Assembly: GCA_945889235.1 (NCBI GenBank)
Contig: CAMDBK010000037.1
Location: 1-15,888 of the forward strand
Source: Chitinophaga pinensis
GTDB lineage: Bacteria > Bacteroidota > Bacteroidia > SXHM01
Direction: 5' to 3'
DNA length: 15,888 nucleotides
Both the position numbers and the translations under genes were made by a program. Below the pieces are notes generated by a model. The model was given only the letters and a program-made list of their open reading frames with translations. It had not been told where the DNA came from and did no database searches. Below, in pieces: positions 1 to 6,897 of the stretch (positions within the stretch are counted from its first letter, which is position 1; each line of letters starts with the position of its first letter).

Positions 1-17
1 ACAAGCCTCTTTGATTT

Positions 18-1784
18 ATGAGAACCGTGTTTCAACAAAAGTATTCAATACATCATTGCATTTTTTTTCTCATCCTGATTAGTTCAGGCTGTGCTAATAT
101 AGTTACGCCTTCGGGTGGAGATAAAGACACAACGCCACCCAAAATTCTGAATATCGTACCAGACAATCAAAGCCTGAATTTTAATTCAAAATCATTTGTT
201 ATTTCATTTGATGAATTTGTACAGGTCACTGACATCAGCACGCAGCTTATTGTTTCGCCACCGCTTAAATCGCAGCCCGAGTTGGTGGTGAAAGGAAAAA
301 ACATACTCGTTAAATTCAATGATGAGTTGCTGCCCTCTACAACCTACACCATGAATTTCGGCAATGCCATCCGCGATATCAATGAAAATAACCCGCTTGA
401 AAATTTCAGGTATGTTTTTTCTACCGGCAGTTTTATTGATTCTCTTTCATTGCGCGGCACGGTAAAAAATGCGTTTACCCTCGAAAACGAAACCAATATT
501 CTTGCCTTGCTTTATGAAGATAATTCTGATTCCGTTCCCTACCTTAAACTACCGTATTACTACGCAAAAACTGATGGTGCCGGGAATTTTGAGTTAGATA
601 ATCTTAAGTCGGGTAACTATAAACTGGTAGCGTTGAAAGACGAAAACTCAAGTTTTCTTTACGATGATTTTGATAAAGAATTGATAGGCTTTTCCGATAC
701 ACTGGTTTCACCCTACTACATTCAAAAAGCGATAAAAGTAGTACCTGACAGTATGCCCAGTGATTCAATTCACGCGACTAAATCCGACACCATTCCTGAA
801 AAAGGAGGAATGAAAAAAGCGGGCAGAAAATCCATTCCACTTTATATTTTCAAGGAAGAAAAAAATACGCAATACCTTAAAAAAGCCTATTGCGAACATT
901 ACGGAAAACTGGTTTTTATTTTCAATAAAAGACCTGTAAAACTGATACTGAATCCACTCAATACATCTTTTAAAAAAGAGTGGAATTTTACTGAAGAAAG
1001 TGTAACAGGTGATACGCTGATTGCATGGATGAGTGATGTGGTGATGGACACTCTGAAGTTGGAGATTTCTGACAACGGTGTTATTCTTGACACCATTGAA
1101 CTTGCGCTCAAGAAACGAAGCGATAAAATAGAAACACAAAGCGGTTCAGTAAAAGGGGCAGGTGTTAAAAAACAAACACCTTTTAAACTTTTGGTGGAAC
1201 AAGGCAAAAACATTTCAACGCACAACGCTGCAAAAGATTTTTACATCACCTTCAATCACCCGGTAAAAGATTATGTGCTTGAAAATATCGTGCTGAAAGA
1301 AGACAGCATTCCCGTAAAATTTATTTTCGATTCAAAAGATAAAGCCTTACGCAAGTACTTGATTAAATATAAATGGAAGGAAGATAAAAAGTATGAATTG
1401 TTTTTTCCGCCCGCAGCGGTTACTGATATTTTTGATTTAAAAAACGACAGCATAAAAATCAATTTCACAACGCAACTCAAAAGCTATTTCGGCAATGTTG
1501 CCTTTACGCTGAAAGCCGCTCCGGCAAATTATGTGCTGCAACTTACCGATGATAAAGGCAATACCGCTATTGAAAAACCCGCCACCGGAAACGACAAATT
1601 TTCTTTTGGAGGACTGGAACCAAAAAGCTATGGTGTACGCCTTGTTGTGGACCAAAACAATAATGGAAAATGGGACACCGGAAATTATTTACAAAAACGC
1701 CAGCCCGAAAAAATCATACTCTACCCCGGAAAAATAAATGTGCGCAGCAACTGGGATATGGAAGTGGAATGGGAGGTAAAGTAG
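18..1784 (+). CDS. Ig-like domain (Big_5/SbsA-type) outer-membrane lipoprotein
   Basis: Predicted 588-aa lipoprotein. A hydrophobic N-terminal stretch (about residues 14-24) ends in SSGC, with Cys25 as the likely lipidated residue. It is followed by a short CANIVTPSGGDKDTTPP-like segment typical of a common Bacteroidetes family. Residues ~38-137 look like an Ig-like Big_5 domain (TTPPKI start, DEFV strand, FSTGSF end). Residues ~140-225 resemble a carboxypeptidase-regulatory-like beta domain. The C-terminal part has a DQNNNGKWD loop (545-553), possibly Ca-binding, and ends in WDMEVEWEVK. The start is fixed by an in-frame TGA at 12-14, just upstream of the ATG. The family is conserved next to varied genes and its function is unknown; a structural or surface role is inference. 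A hairpin repeat follows the stop. Confidence 0.85.
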   Translation: MRTVFQQKYSIHHCIFFLILISSGCANIVTPSGGDKDTTPPKILNIVPDNQSLNFNSKSFVISFDEFVQVTDISTQLIVSPPLKSQPELVVKGKNILVKFNDELLPSTTYTMNFGNAIRDINENNPLENFRYVFSTGSFIDSLSLRGTVKNAFTLENETNILALLYEDNSDSVPYLKLPYYYAKTDGAGNFELDNLKSGNYKLVALKDENSSFLYDDFDKELIGFSDTLVSPYYIQKAIKVVPDSMPSDSIHATKSDTIPEKGGMKKAGRKSIPLYIFKEEKNTQYLKKAYCEHYGKLVFIFNKRPVKLILNPLNTSFKKEWNFTEESVTGDTLIAWMSDVVMDTLKLEISDNGVILDTIELALKKRSDKIETQSGSVKGAGVKKQTPFKLLVEQGKNISTHNAAKDFYITFNHPVKDYVLENIVLKEDSIPVKFIFDSKDKALRKYLIKYKWKEDKKYELFFPPAAVTDIFDLKNDSIKINFTTQLKSYFGNVAFTLKAAPANYVLQLTDDKGNTAIEKPATGNDKFSFGGLEPKSYGVRLVVDQNNNGKWDTGNYLQKRQPEKIILYPGKINVRSNWDMEVEWEVK

Positions 1785-1787
1785 CCA

Positions 1788-1849
1788 CGTCACCCTGAAC
1801 TTGTTTCAGGGTCTTATTGGTAAGATGCTGAAACAAGTTCAGCATGACG
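1788..1849. repeat. REP-like double hairpin, possible terminator
   Basis: An imperfect inverted repeat lies immediately after the lipoprotein gene. Its outer arms are ~27 nt with four mismatches, starting cgtca (1788-1792) and ending tgacg (1845-1849). Each arm is itself a hairpin: 1792-1812 has 8-bp arms and a cttgt loop, and 1825-1845 has 8-bp arms and an acaag loop. The four outer mismatches are exactly the positions that pair within each inner hairpin, so the unit being preserved is the small hairpin. It probably belongs to a dispersed extragenic palindrome family and may also end transcription. The copy number in the genome cannot be seen here. Confidence 0.75.
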
Positions 1850-1875
1850 AAATAATGTACACAAACTAAAAACCA

Positions 1876-1883
1876 TATCTTTG
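1876..1883 (+). promoter_or_regulatory. Bacteroidetes -7 promoter element (TATCTTTG)
   Basis: TATCTTTG matches the TAnnTTTG consensus of the Bacteroidetes primary sigma factor. It lies 18 nt before the ATG at 1902. No clear TTG -33 element is seen at the usual spacing. It also argues against the TTG start at 1881, which would lie inside the promoter. Confidence 0.55.
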
Positions 1884-1901
1884 CTCGCTCAAAAAAAACA
1901 G

Positions 1902-2594
1902 ATGAAAAAATTAGTTCTATCCCTATCCTTATTCATAGTTGCAGCATCAGTACTTGCAACACCGCCCGACAGCACCACAACAAAGAAAAAACCCGCTGCC
2001 GCCAAAGACAGGGTTTTAATAGGCGGTGGCTTTGCCAACTGGATGAACATCCCTTCAGGGGTTAATGTAAAATTTGCGGGCAGCCGCGGGGTTGATGTAG
2101 CTGTGTTATACGACCAGCCCCTGGGCAAAAGCCCTATCAGCCTTGCGTTGGGTATAGGCTTCTCGGCTCAGAATATTTCAAGCAATGCACAGTTTATTAA
2201 AGACAGCATTACCGGAGCAACCTCATTGGTTCCTTATACCGACAGCATTTTCAGCAGCATCAAACGCAACAAAATTTCTACAAGCTACCTCACCGTTCCT
2301 TTTGAACTGCGCTTCCGTTCTAAACCCGATAAAGCCTACCGCAGATGGAATGTAGCCGCAGGTTTTAAGCTTGGTTTATTAATTCAAAGCCATTTTAAAT
2401 ACGAGGATAGCAACGTAAAAACAAAATCATACCCCGTTGATAACCTTAACCTGTTGAACTACGGACCAACCTTCAGAATTGGCTACGGACAAGTTTCTCT
2501 TTACGGCTACTACGGCCTCTCCAGCATATTCAAAAACGGGAAAGGCCCCTTTATTTCGCCTTTCAATTTTGGAATTGTGTTGGCTCCGTTTTGA
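1902..2594 (+). CDS. outer-membrane beta-barrel protein (PorT/OMP_b-brl_2-like)
   Basis: A 230-aa protein from the ATG at 1902. It has a clear signal peptide (MKKLVLSLSLFIVAASVLA, cleavage before TPPDS), a short Lys/Ala/Pro linker, and then alternating amphipathic strands rich in Gly and aromatic residues (VLIGGGFANW, YGQVSLYGYYGLS). It ends in a terminal Phe (IVLAPF), as expected of outer-membrane barrels. The length fits 8-10 strand barrels of the porin-like OMP_b-brl_2 group. An in-frame TTG at 1881 would add seven residues, but it overlaps the -7 element and would spoil the signal peptide. The specific function is unknown. It has its own promoter and is probably monocistronic. Confidence 0.8.
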   Translation: MKKLVLSLSLFIVAASVLATPPDSTTTKKKPAAAKDRVLIGGGFANWMNIPSGVNVKFAGSRGVDVAVLYDQPLGKSPISLALGIGFSAQNISSNAQFIKDSITGATSLVPYTDSIFSSIKRNKISTSYLTVPFELRFRSKPDKAYRRWNVAAGFKLGLLIQSHFKYEDSNVKTKSYPVDNLNLLNYGPTFRIGYGQVSLYGYYGLSSIFKNGKGPFISPFNFGIVLAPF

Positions 2595-2699
2595 TACAAC
2601 ACTTTATTTTTTCTGAACTTTTACAATCAGCTTTTCCGAAACCGTTATGCATAATGGCATGGTTATGGGTTGAAAAATTCCTCAGAAAAGAAAAAATTC

Positions 2700-2707
2700 T
2701 ACCTTTG
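2700..2707 (+). promoter_or_regulatory. -7 promoter element for skp-dnaG (TACCTTTG)
   Basis: TACCTTTG matches TAnnTTTG and lies 40 nt before the skp-like ATG. The nearest upstream TTG (2670-2672) is 27 nt away, longer than the usual -33/-7 spacing, so only the -7 element is supported. A near-palindrome (TTATGCATAA core, 2642-2657) lies further upstream and could be an operator. Confidence 0.5.
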
Positions 2708-2747
2708 GCATCCCTAAAAAAAATTTAACCAACATAAAAGAACGAAT

Positions 2748-3320
2748 ATGAGAATGAAATTTTTGATTGCATCCCTTGCCGCAGTAGTATTTACAGTACA
2801 AGGCGCTTTAGCCCAGATAAAAATAGGCTACACCAACATTGAAATGATTTTGGCCTATATGCCCGAAACCGAGCAAATGAATAAGGATCTTCAAATCTAT
2901 GCTAACAAATTAGATAAAGAACTGCAGGTAGAACAAGATTATTTTCAACTGAAAATGAATGAATATACCGAGTTGAGCAAAGCCAATAAACTGCTTCCTG
3001 CCGATGACGAAAAAAGACAATATGAGTTAATGAAACTCGATAGCAGCCTGCGCAGAAAACAAGCCGTGCAGGAACAACAGCTTCAGGCCATGCAGCAGGA
3101 ATTAATTGCTCCCACGTTGGATAAACTGCAAAAAGCAATTGATGAAATAAGCAAAACCGAAGGCTATACCTACGTGTTGAATCAAAGCACTTCAACAGGT
3201 GTTTCAACAATTTTATTTGGTCCTGAAAGCGATAACCTTACCGAAAAAATATTTACTAAATTAGGCGTTGCAATTCCTAAGGAACTGCAAGGCGAAAATC
3301 CACCACCACCCGGACAATAA
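2748..3320 (+). CDS. OmpH/Skp family periplasmic chaperone
   Basis: A 190-aa protein with a signal peptide (cleavage after GALA, giving mature QIKIGYTNIEMILAYMPE). It then has a long charged, Gln-rich helical coiled-coil segment (about residues 40-130). This is the OmpH/Skp pattern: a YTN/YV-type beta strand at the mature N-terminus and helical tentacles that hold unfolded outer-membrane proteins in the periplasm. The C-terminus carries a Pro-rich tail (ENPPPPGQ). A second ATG at 2754 (MKFLIASL) is an equally good start. The gene stops 9 nt before dnaG, so the two are probably cotranscribed. The skp-like identity is from pattern recognition, and Bacteroidetes often carry several paralogues. 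Confidence 0.85.
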   Translation: MRMKFLIASLAAVVFTVQGALAQIKIGYTNIEMILAYMPETEQMNKDLQIYANKLDKELQVEQDYFQLKMNEYTELSKANKLLPADDEKRQYELMKLDSSLRRKQAVQEQQLQAMQQELIAPTLDKLQKAIDEISKTEGYTYVLNQSTSTGVSTILFGPESDNLTEKIFTKLGVAIPKELQGENPPPPGQ

Positions 3321-3329
3321 CAACCCGTT

Positions 3330-5297
3330 TTGATTGACAGGCTTACCATAGATAAAATATTTGACGCAGCCCGCATTGAAGAGGTTGTATCAGATTTTGT
3401 AAGCCTTAAAAAACGCGGAGCCAGCCTCATCGGCCTCTGTCCTTTTCACAACGAAAAAACACCTTCGTTTAATGTGTCGCCCTCGCGCGGTATCTACAAA
3501 TGCTTTGGCTGCGGCAAAGGCGGAAACCCCGTTAACTTTATCATGGAACACGAGCACCTCACTTATCCCGAGGCGCTGCGTTTTCTTGCCAAAAAGTATC
3601 ACATTGAAATAGAAGAAAAAGAAGAAACACCCGAAGAAATTCAGGCCTATAATGAGAAAGAAAGCCTCATGCTCGTTTCGGGTTATGCCCAGCAATTCTT
3701 CACCGAAACCTTGTTGGAAACCGAAGAAGGCAAAGCAATCGGCTTATCCTATTTTCAGGAACGCGGTTTCACCAATGATATTGTTGCAAAATTTCAACTC
3801 GGCTACAGTCCCGAAAAACGGACAGCCCTTGCCGAAGCCGCCACAGCAAAAGGCTATAAAGCAGAATACCTGGAGACCTCAGGGCTTTGCATCAAACGCG
3901 ATGATGGCAATGGAATGTTCGACCGCTTTGCGGGTCGTGTTATGTTTCCCATTCACAATGTTTCGGGGCGCGTAATTGCCTTTGGCGGAAGAACACTTAA
4001 GACCGATAAAAAAGTTGCCAAATATGTAAACTCACCCGAAAGCCCGATATATCACAAGAGCAATGTGCTGTACGGAATTTATTTCGCTAAAAATAAAATC
4101 GTCAGCAACGATACGTGCCTGCTCGTTGAAGGCTACACCGATGTTGTTTCCATGCACCAGGCAGGAATTGAAAACGTGGTGGCCTCATCCGGAACCTCGC
4201 TCACCGTTGAGCAAATCCGTCTTATAAAACGCTACACAAAAAACATTACCATCCTTTACGATGGCGATGCAGCGGGTATAAAAGCATCCTTCCGCGGAAT
4301 AGATTTGGTGCTGGAAGAAGGCATGAACGTGAAAGTGGTTCTCTTTCCCGAAGGCGATGACCCCGATTCATTTTCCAAAAAAGTAGGGGTTGAAGAATTA
4401 CAGGAATTCATCAAAAAAGAATCAAAAGATTTTATCGGTTTCAAAACCGGGATTCTGTTGAAGGATACGCAAAACGACCCGATAGCAAAAGCCGGTTTAA
4501 TCCGTGAAATCATGGAAACTATTTCCATTATTCCTGATGCCATTTCGCGCAACGTTTATACCACCGAGTGCAGCCGCATTATGAATGTGGACGAGCAACT
4601 GCTCATTAACGAACTGAATAAAACCCGCAGAAAAAACTTTTCTAAAAACTTAAAAGACGAAGAAGCTGCACAGATTACTGAAAGCGAAGCAACGTTTGAA
4701 CATCAGCAACCCGTTACTGAAAAAATTGAGCAGGATTACGAAGAGCAGGAACGTGATATTATCCGCCTGCTCATCACCTATGGCGATAAGCCTGTTATGC
4801 CTGCAAAAGCCGAGAATGAAAAAGGTGAAGAAGTGGAAATAATGATAACCGTTGCCGAATTTATTTATCACGATTTAAGCACCGATAACATGCACTTTGA
4901 TAACCTGCTTTATCAATTGATTTTTAATGAAGCCGGAAAAGCAATTGAAAAAAACAGCATCCCCGATGAAAAGTATTATGTGCAAAATCCTGATTCAAGA
5001 ATCAGCTCGTTTGCAGCAGGCATAATTTCAAATCCCAATTCGCTCAGCCCTAACTGGCTTGATAAACATAAGATTCACACCAATCTGGAAGATGCAAAAA
5101 TTCCTAAATCAGTAAAGCATTCCATTTATTCGCTGAAACTGAAACGCCTGATGAAACGCATTAATGAAACGGAAGAATTATTTTCCAAAGCAACCAACGA
5201 AGAAGAAACGGTTGCTATTCTTGAGCAACACAAACAATTGCTGGATATAAAACGCAAAATAGCTACCCACGAATTGGGAAGAGTAGTATTAAAATAA
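3330..5297 (+). CDS. dnaG: DNA primase DnaG
   Basis: A 655-aa replicative primase, which makes RNA primers for DNA replication. The N-terminal CHC2 zinc-binding domain has C37, H40, C58 and C61 (GLCPFHNEKTPSF, KCFGCGKGG). The Toprim catalytic core follows, with LVEGYTD (E267), DGD (D311/D313) and GDDPDSF (D343, D344, D346). The C-terminal part (about residues 430-655) is the helicase-interacting region. Length is normal for the phylum. The start is TTG at 3330, giving MIDRLTIDKIFDAARIEEVV, which matches the usual N-terminus of Bacteroidetes primases (MID..TI.KIFD). No ATG fits. It lies 9 nt after the skp-like stop, so expression is probably coupled to that gene. It converges on sdhB, with a strong palindrome between. 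Confidence 0.97.
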   Translation: MIDRLTIDKIFDAARIEEVVSDFVSLKKRGASLIGLCPFHNEKTPSFNVSPSRGIYKCFGCGKGGNPVNFIMEHEHLTYPEALRFLAKKYHIEIEEKEETPEEIQAYNEKESLMLVSGYAQQFFTETLLETEEGKAIGLSYFQERGFTNDIVAKFQLGYSPEKRTALAEAATAKGYKAEYLETSGLCIKRDDGNGMFDRFAGRVMFPIHNVSGRVIAFGGRTLKTDKKVAKYVNSPESPIYHKSNVLYGIYFAKNKIVSNDTCLLVEGYTDVVSMHQAGIENVVASSGTSLTVEQIRLIKRYTKNITILYDGDAAGIKASFRGIDLVLEEGMNVKVVLFPEGDDPDSFSKKVGVEELQEFIKKESKDFIGFKTGILLKDTQNDPIAKAGLIREIMETISIIPDAISRNVYTTECSRIMNVDEQLLINELNKTRRKNFSKNLKDEEAAQITESEATFEHQQPVTEKIEQDYEEQERDIIRLLITYGDKPVMPAKAENEKGEEVEIMITVAEFIYHDLSTDNMHFDNLLYQLIFNEAGKAIEKNSIPDEKYYVQNPDSRISSFAAGIISNPNSLSPNWLDKHKIHTNLEDAKIPKSVKHSIYSLKLKRLMKRINETEELFSKATNEEETVAILEQHKQLLDIKRKIATHELGRVVLK

Positions 5298-5299
5298 AA

Positions 5300-5356
5300 C
5301 TTCTCGACTACGCTCGAAGTGACAGTTACTGTGTCACTTCGAGCGTAGTCGAGAAG
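5300..5356. terminator. Perfect 25-bp inverted repeat between convergent dnaG and sdhB
   Basis: The arms 5300-5324 and 5332-5356 are exact reverse complements (25 bp) around a 7-nt loop (gttactg). The arm starts cttctcgactacgctcg and also contains TCGA...TCGA, able to form a small inner hairpin. It fills most of the 67-bp gap between two converging genes, so it can act as a bidirectional terminator. There is no long T tract on either side. The sequence looks like a dispersed Bacteroidetes palindrome rather than an ordinary intrinsic terminator. Confidence 0.75.
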
Positions 5357-5364
5357 CAGAAAAC

Positions 5365-6138
5365 TTAAAACCCGCCCGTAATTTCTTTCTTTTCTTCGCT
5401 CATTAAACCGGCAACAAGAAATTCACGGTTCATCCGCGCAATATTCTCCAGTGAAATTCCTTTCGGACATTCCACTTCACACGCGCCTGTGTTGGTGCAG
5501 TTTCCGAAACCTTCCACATCCATTTGCTCTACCATTTTCAGCACGCGTTCATTCGCTTCAATTTTTCCCTGCGGCAATAAAGCAAGTTGAGAAACTTTTG
5601 CGGAAACAAACAACATAGCCGAAGAATTTTTGCAGGTCGCCACGCAAGCCCCGCAACCGATACAGGTTGCAGCGTCAAATGCTTTATCCGAATCAACTTT
5701 ACTGATTGGGAGAGCGTTTGCATCCTGCGCCCCGCCTGTGTTTACGGATACAAAACCACCTACATTCATAATGCGGTCGAAAGAACTACGGTCAACAACC
5801 AGATCTTTAACCACCGGAAAAGATTTTGCTCTCCACGGTTCAATGTAAATAGTTTCACCATCTTTGAATGAGCGCATGTGCAACTGGCAGGTAGTTGTCA
5901 ACCTGTCGGGTCCGTGCGCCTGGCCGTTGATGTAGAGGCTGCACATTCCGCAAATACCTTCGCGGCAATCATGGTCAAACGATACAGGCTCTTCACCTTT
6001 TACAACCAACTGATCGTTCAGAACGTCCAGCATTTCAAGAAAGGACATATCTTCTGAAATATCCTTTACCGGGTAATCAACTATTTTGCCTTGTTCGTTT
6101 GGGCTTTTCTGGCGCCAGATTTTGAGTAGTAAGTTCAT
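5365..6138 (-). CDS. sdhB: Succinate dehydrogenase/fumarate reductase iron-sulfur subunit
   Basis: A 257-aa electron-transfer subunit of complex II, which passes electrons from the flavin in SdhA to quinone at SdhC on the cytoplasmic side of the inner membrane. The [2Fe-2S] ligands are C58, C63, C66 and C84 (CREGICGMC...TTTC). The two further clusters use C159, C162, C165, C169 (CIGCGACVATC) and C214, C220, C224 (CTNTGACEVECPKG). Length and motifs are complete. The ATG starts one base after the HEPN stop (TGA-T-ATG). This is unusual: in most Bacteroidetes sdhB follows sdhA directly, while here two extra genes lie between. Translation may therefore depend on ribosomes finishing the HEPN gene. 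Confidence 0.96.
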   Translation of the reverse strand: MNLLLKIWRQKSPNEQGKIVDYPVKDISEDMSFLEMLDVLNDQLVVKGEEPVSFDHDCREGICGMCSLYINGQAHGPDRLTTTCQLHMRSFKDGETIYIEPWRAKSFPVVKDLVVDRSSFDRIMNVGGFVSVNTGGAQDANALPISKVDSDKAFDAATCIGCGACVATCKNSSAMLFVSAKVSQLALLPQGKIEANERVLKMVEQMDVEGFGNCTNTGACEVECPKGISLENIARMNREFLVAGLMSEEKKEITGGF

Positions 6139-6139
6139 A

Positions 6140-6547
6140 TCAGAATAATTTATCAGACTTTTTTTGAATAATTGTTTTCGACCATTTCAGGACGGTTTTT
6201 GCTGTTTTCACAGCTTCAGTAAATTCTTTTTTAGATACTTCAACTTCATCGCCCGGAGACCTTGTAATTACTGCGTATTGCCCGAGATATTGTGCTTCTT
6301 TTACTTTAACAGGAATGATGATTTTGTTCTTTTTCATTAAGCTGAACAAATATTCCAGATCATGTGTTTTGCTGAAATCAATGGCAAAAAATACAAGTAC
6401 TGCTTTTAGGGTTTTCTCCACGGTTTGTTGCAAATGAAACATCAGGAAAGAATATTTCAGTTTCTTTGAAACCTTTGCTGTTATTGCCACCTGCAAATCA
6501 GATTCGGCAAAAACCAACCATTCCATTGCATCAGTTCTGTTTTTCAT
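6140..6547 (-). CDS. HEPN domain protein (PF05168-like), partner of the MNT protein
   Basis: A 135-aa, mostly helical protein. WLVFAESDLQVA (10-21), FHLQQTVEKTLKAVL (37-51), THDLEYLFSLM (61-71) and YAVITRSPGD (91-100) fit the HEPN fold of PF05168. HEPN proteins pair with minimal nucleotidyltransferases, often as toxin-antitoxin modules in which HEPN is an RNase. Here I find no R-X4-6-H catalytic motif: the only histidines are H38 and H62, and neither follows an Arg at the right spacing. RNase activity is therefore doubtful. The ATG at 6547 overlaps the end of the nucleotidyltransferase gene by 17 nt. A second ATG at 6526 (MEWLVFAE) would remove the overlap. It lies inside the sdh operon, one base before sdhB. 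The role is unknown. Confidence 0.82.
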   Translation of the reverse strand: MKNRTDAMEWLVFAESDLQVAITAKVSKKLKYSFLMFHLQQTVEKTLKAVLVFFAIDFSKTHDLEYLFSLMKKNKIIIPVKVKEAQYLGQYAVITRSPGDEVEVSKKEFTEAVKTAKTVLKWSKTIIQKKSDKLF

Positions 6548-6896
6548 AAATCACTTTACCATTTTTCGCAATGTCACTGTAAACAAAAAATAATTTTGTT
6601 TTCAATTCCTCAAATCGTTCGGGGGTGTTTACCAATATATCAACAGGTACTCCAGCTCCAATTCCGTTTGAATAAATTTTATTTAACAACGTTTTTTGAT
6701 TACAGTTTTTCTTAAGTACCAGAATATCATAATCGCTGTCTTTTCTCGCTTTACCCGTTGCCCTTGACCCAAACAAAATAATCTTATCAGGGTCAGCAAT
6801 ACGCACTACACCACTGATAATTTTATCCAAAATATCTTTCCCCGAAAAGTCAAACACTTCGGTTTTTTGCTTTGATATTTTTGCTTCGGTTTTCAA
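6531..6896 (-). CDS. Minimal nucleotidyltransferase (MNT/NTP_transf_2) protein
   Basis: A small nucleotidyltransferase of the pol-beta superfamily. The core is IILFGSRATGKARKDSDYDILV with the GS-X10-D-X-D motif, and a third acidic residue lies in VPVDILV. All three catalytic aspartates are therefore present (D63, D65 and D94 when numbered from the TTG at 6920). In MntA-type systems such proteins add AMP to their HEPN partner; the substrate here is unknown. The start is uncertain because there is no ATG: TTG 6920 would overlap sdhA by 23 nt, TTG 6896 begins one base after the sdhA stop, and GTG 6857 gives the shortest N-terminus. I use 6896. It is followed by the overlapping HEPN gene, and both are embedded between sdhA and sdhB. 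Confidence 0.82.
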   Translation of the reverse strand: MKTEAKISKQKTEVFDFSGKDILDKIISGVVRIADPDKIILFGSRATGKARKDSDYDILVLKKNCNQKTLLNKIYSNGIGAGVPVDILVNTPERFEELKTKLFFVYSDIAKNGKVIYEKQN

Positions 6897-6897
6897 T

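Noticed and set aside
765..1139. Open frame on the minus strand inside the Ig-like lipoprotein gene
   Set aside because: It lies wholly within a well-supported gene and its translation, rich in Phe, Ile and Lys, has no recognisable domain; it is a shadow frame.
1881..1901. TTG at 1881 as the start of the beta-barrel gene
   Set aside because: It lies within the TATCTTTG promoter element and adds residues ahead of a good signal peptide; ATG 1902 is better.
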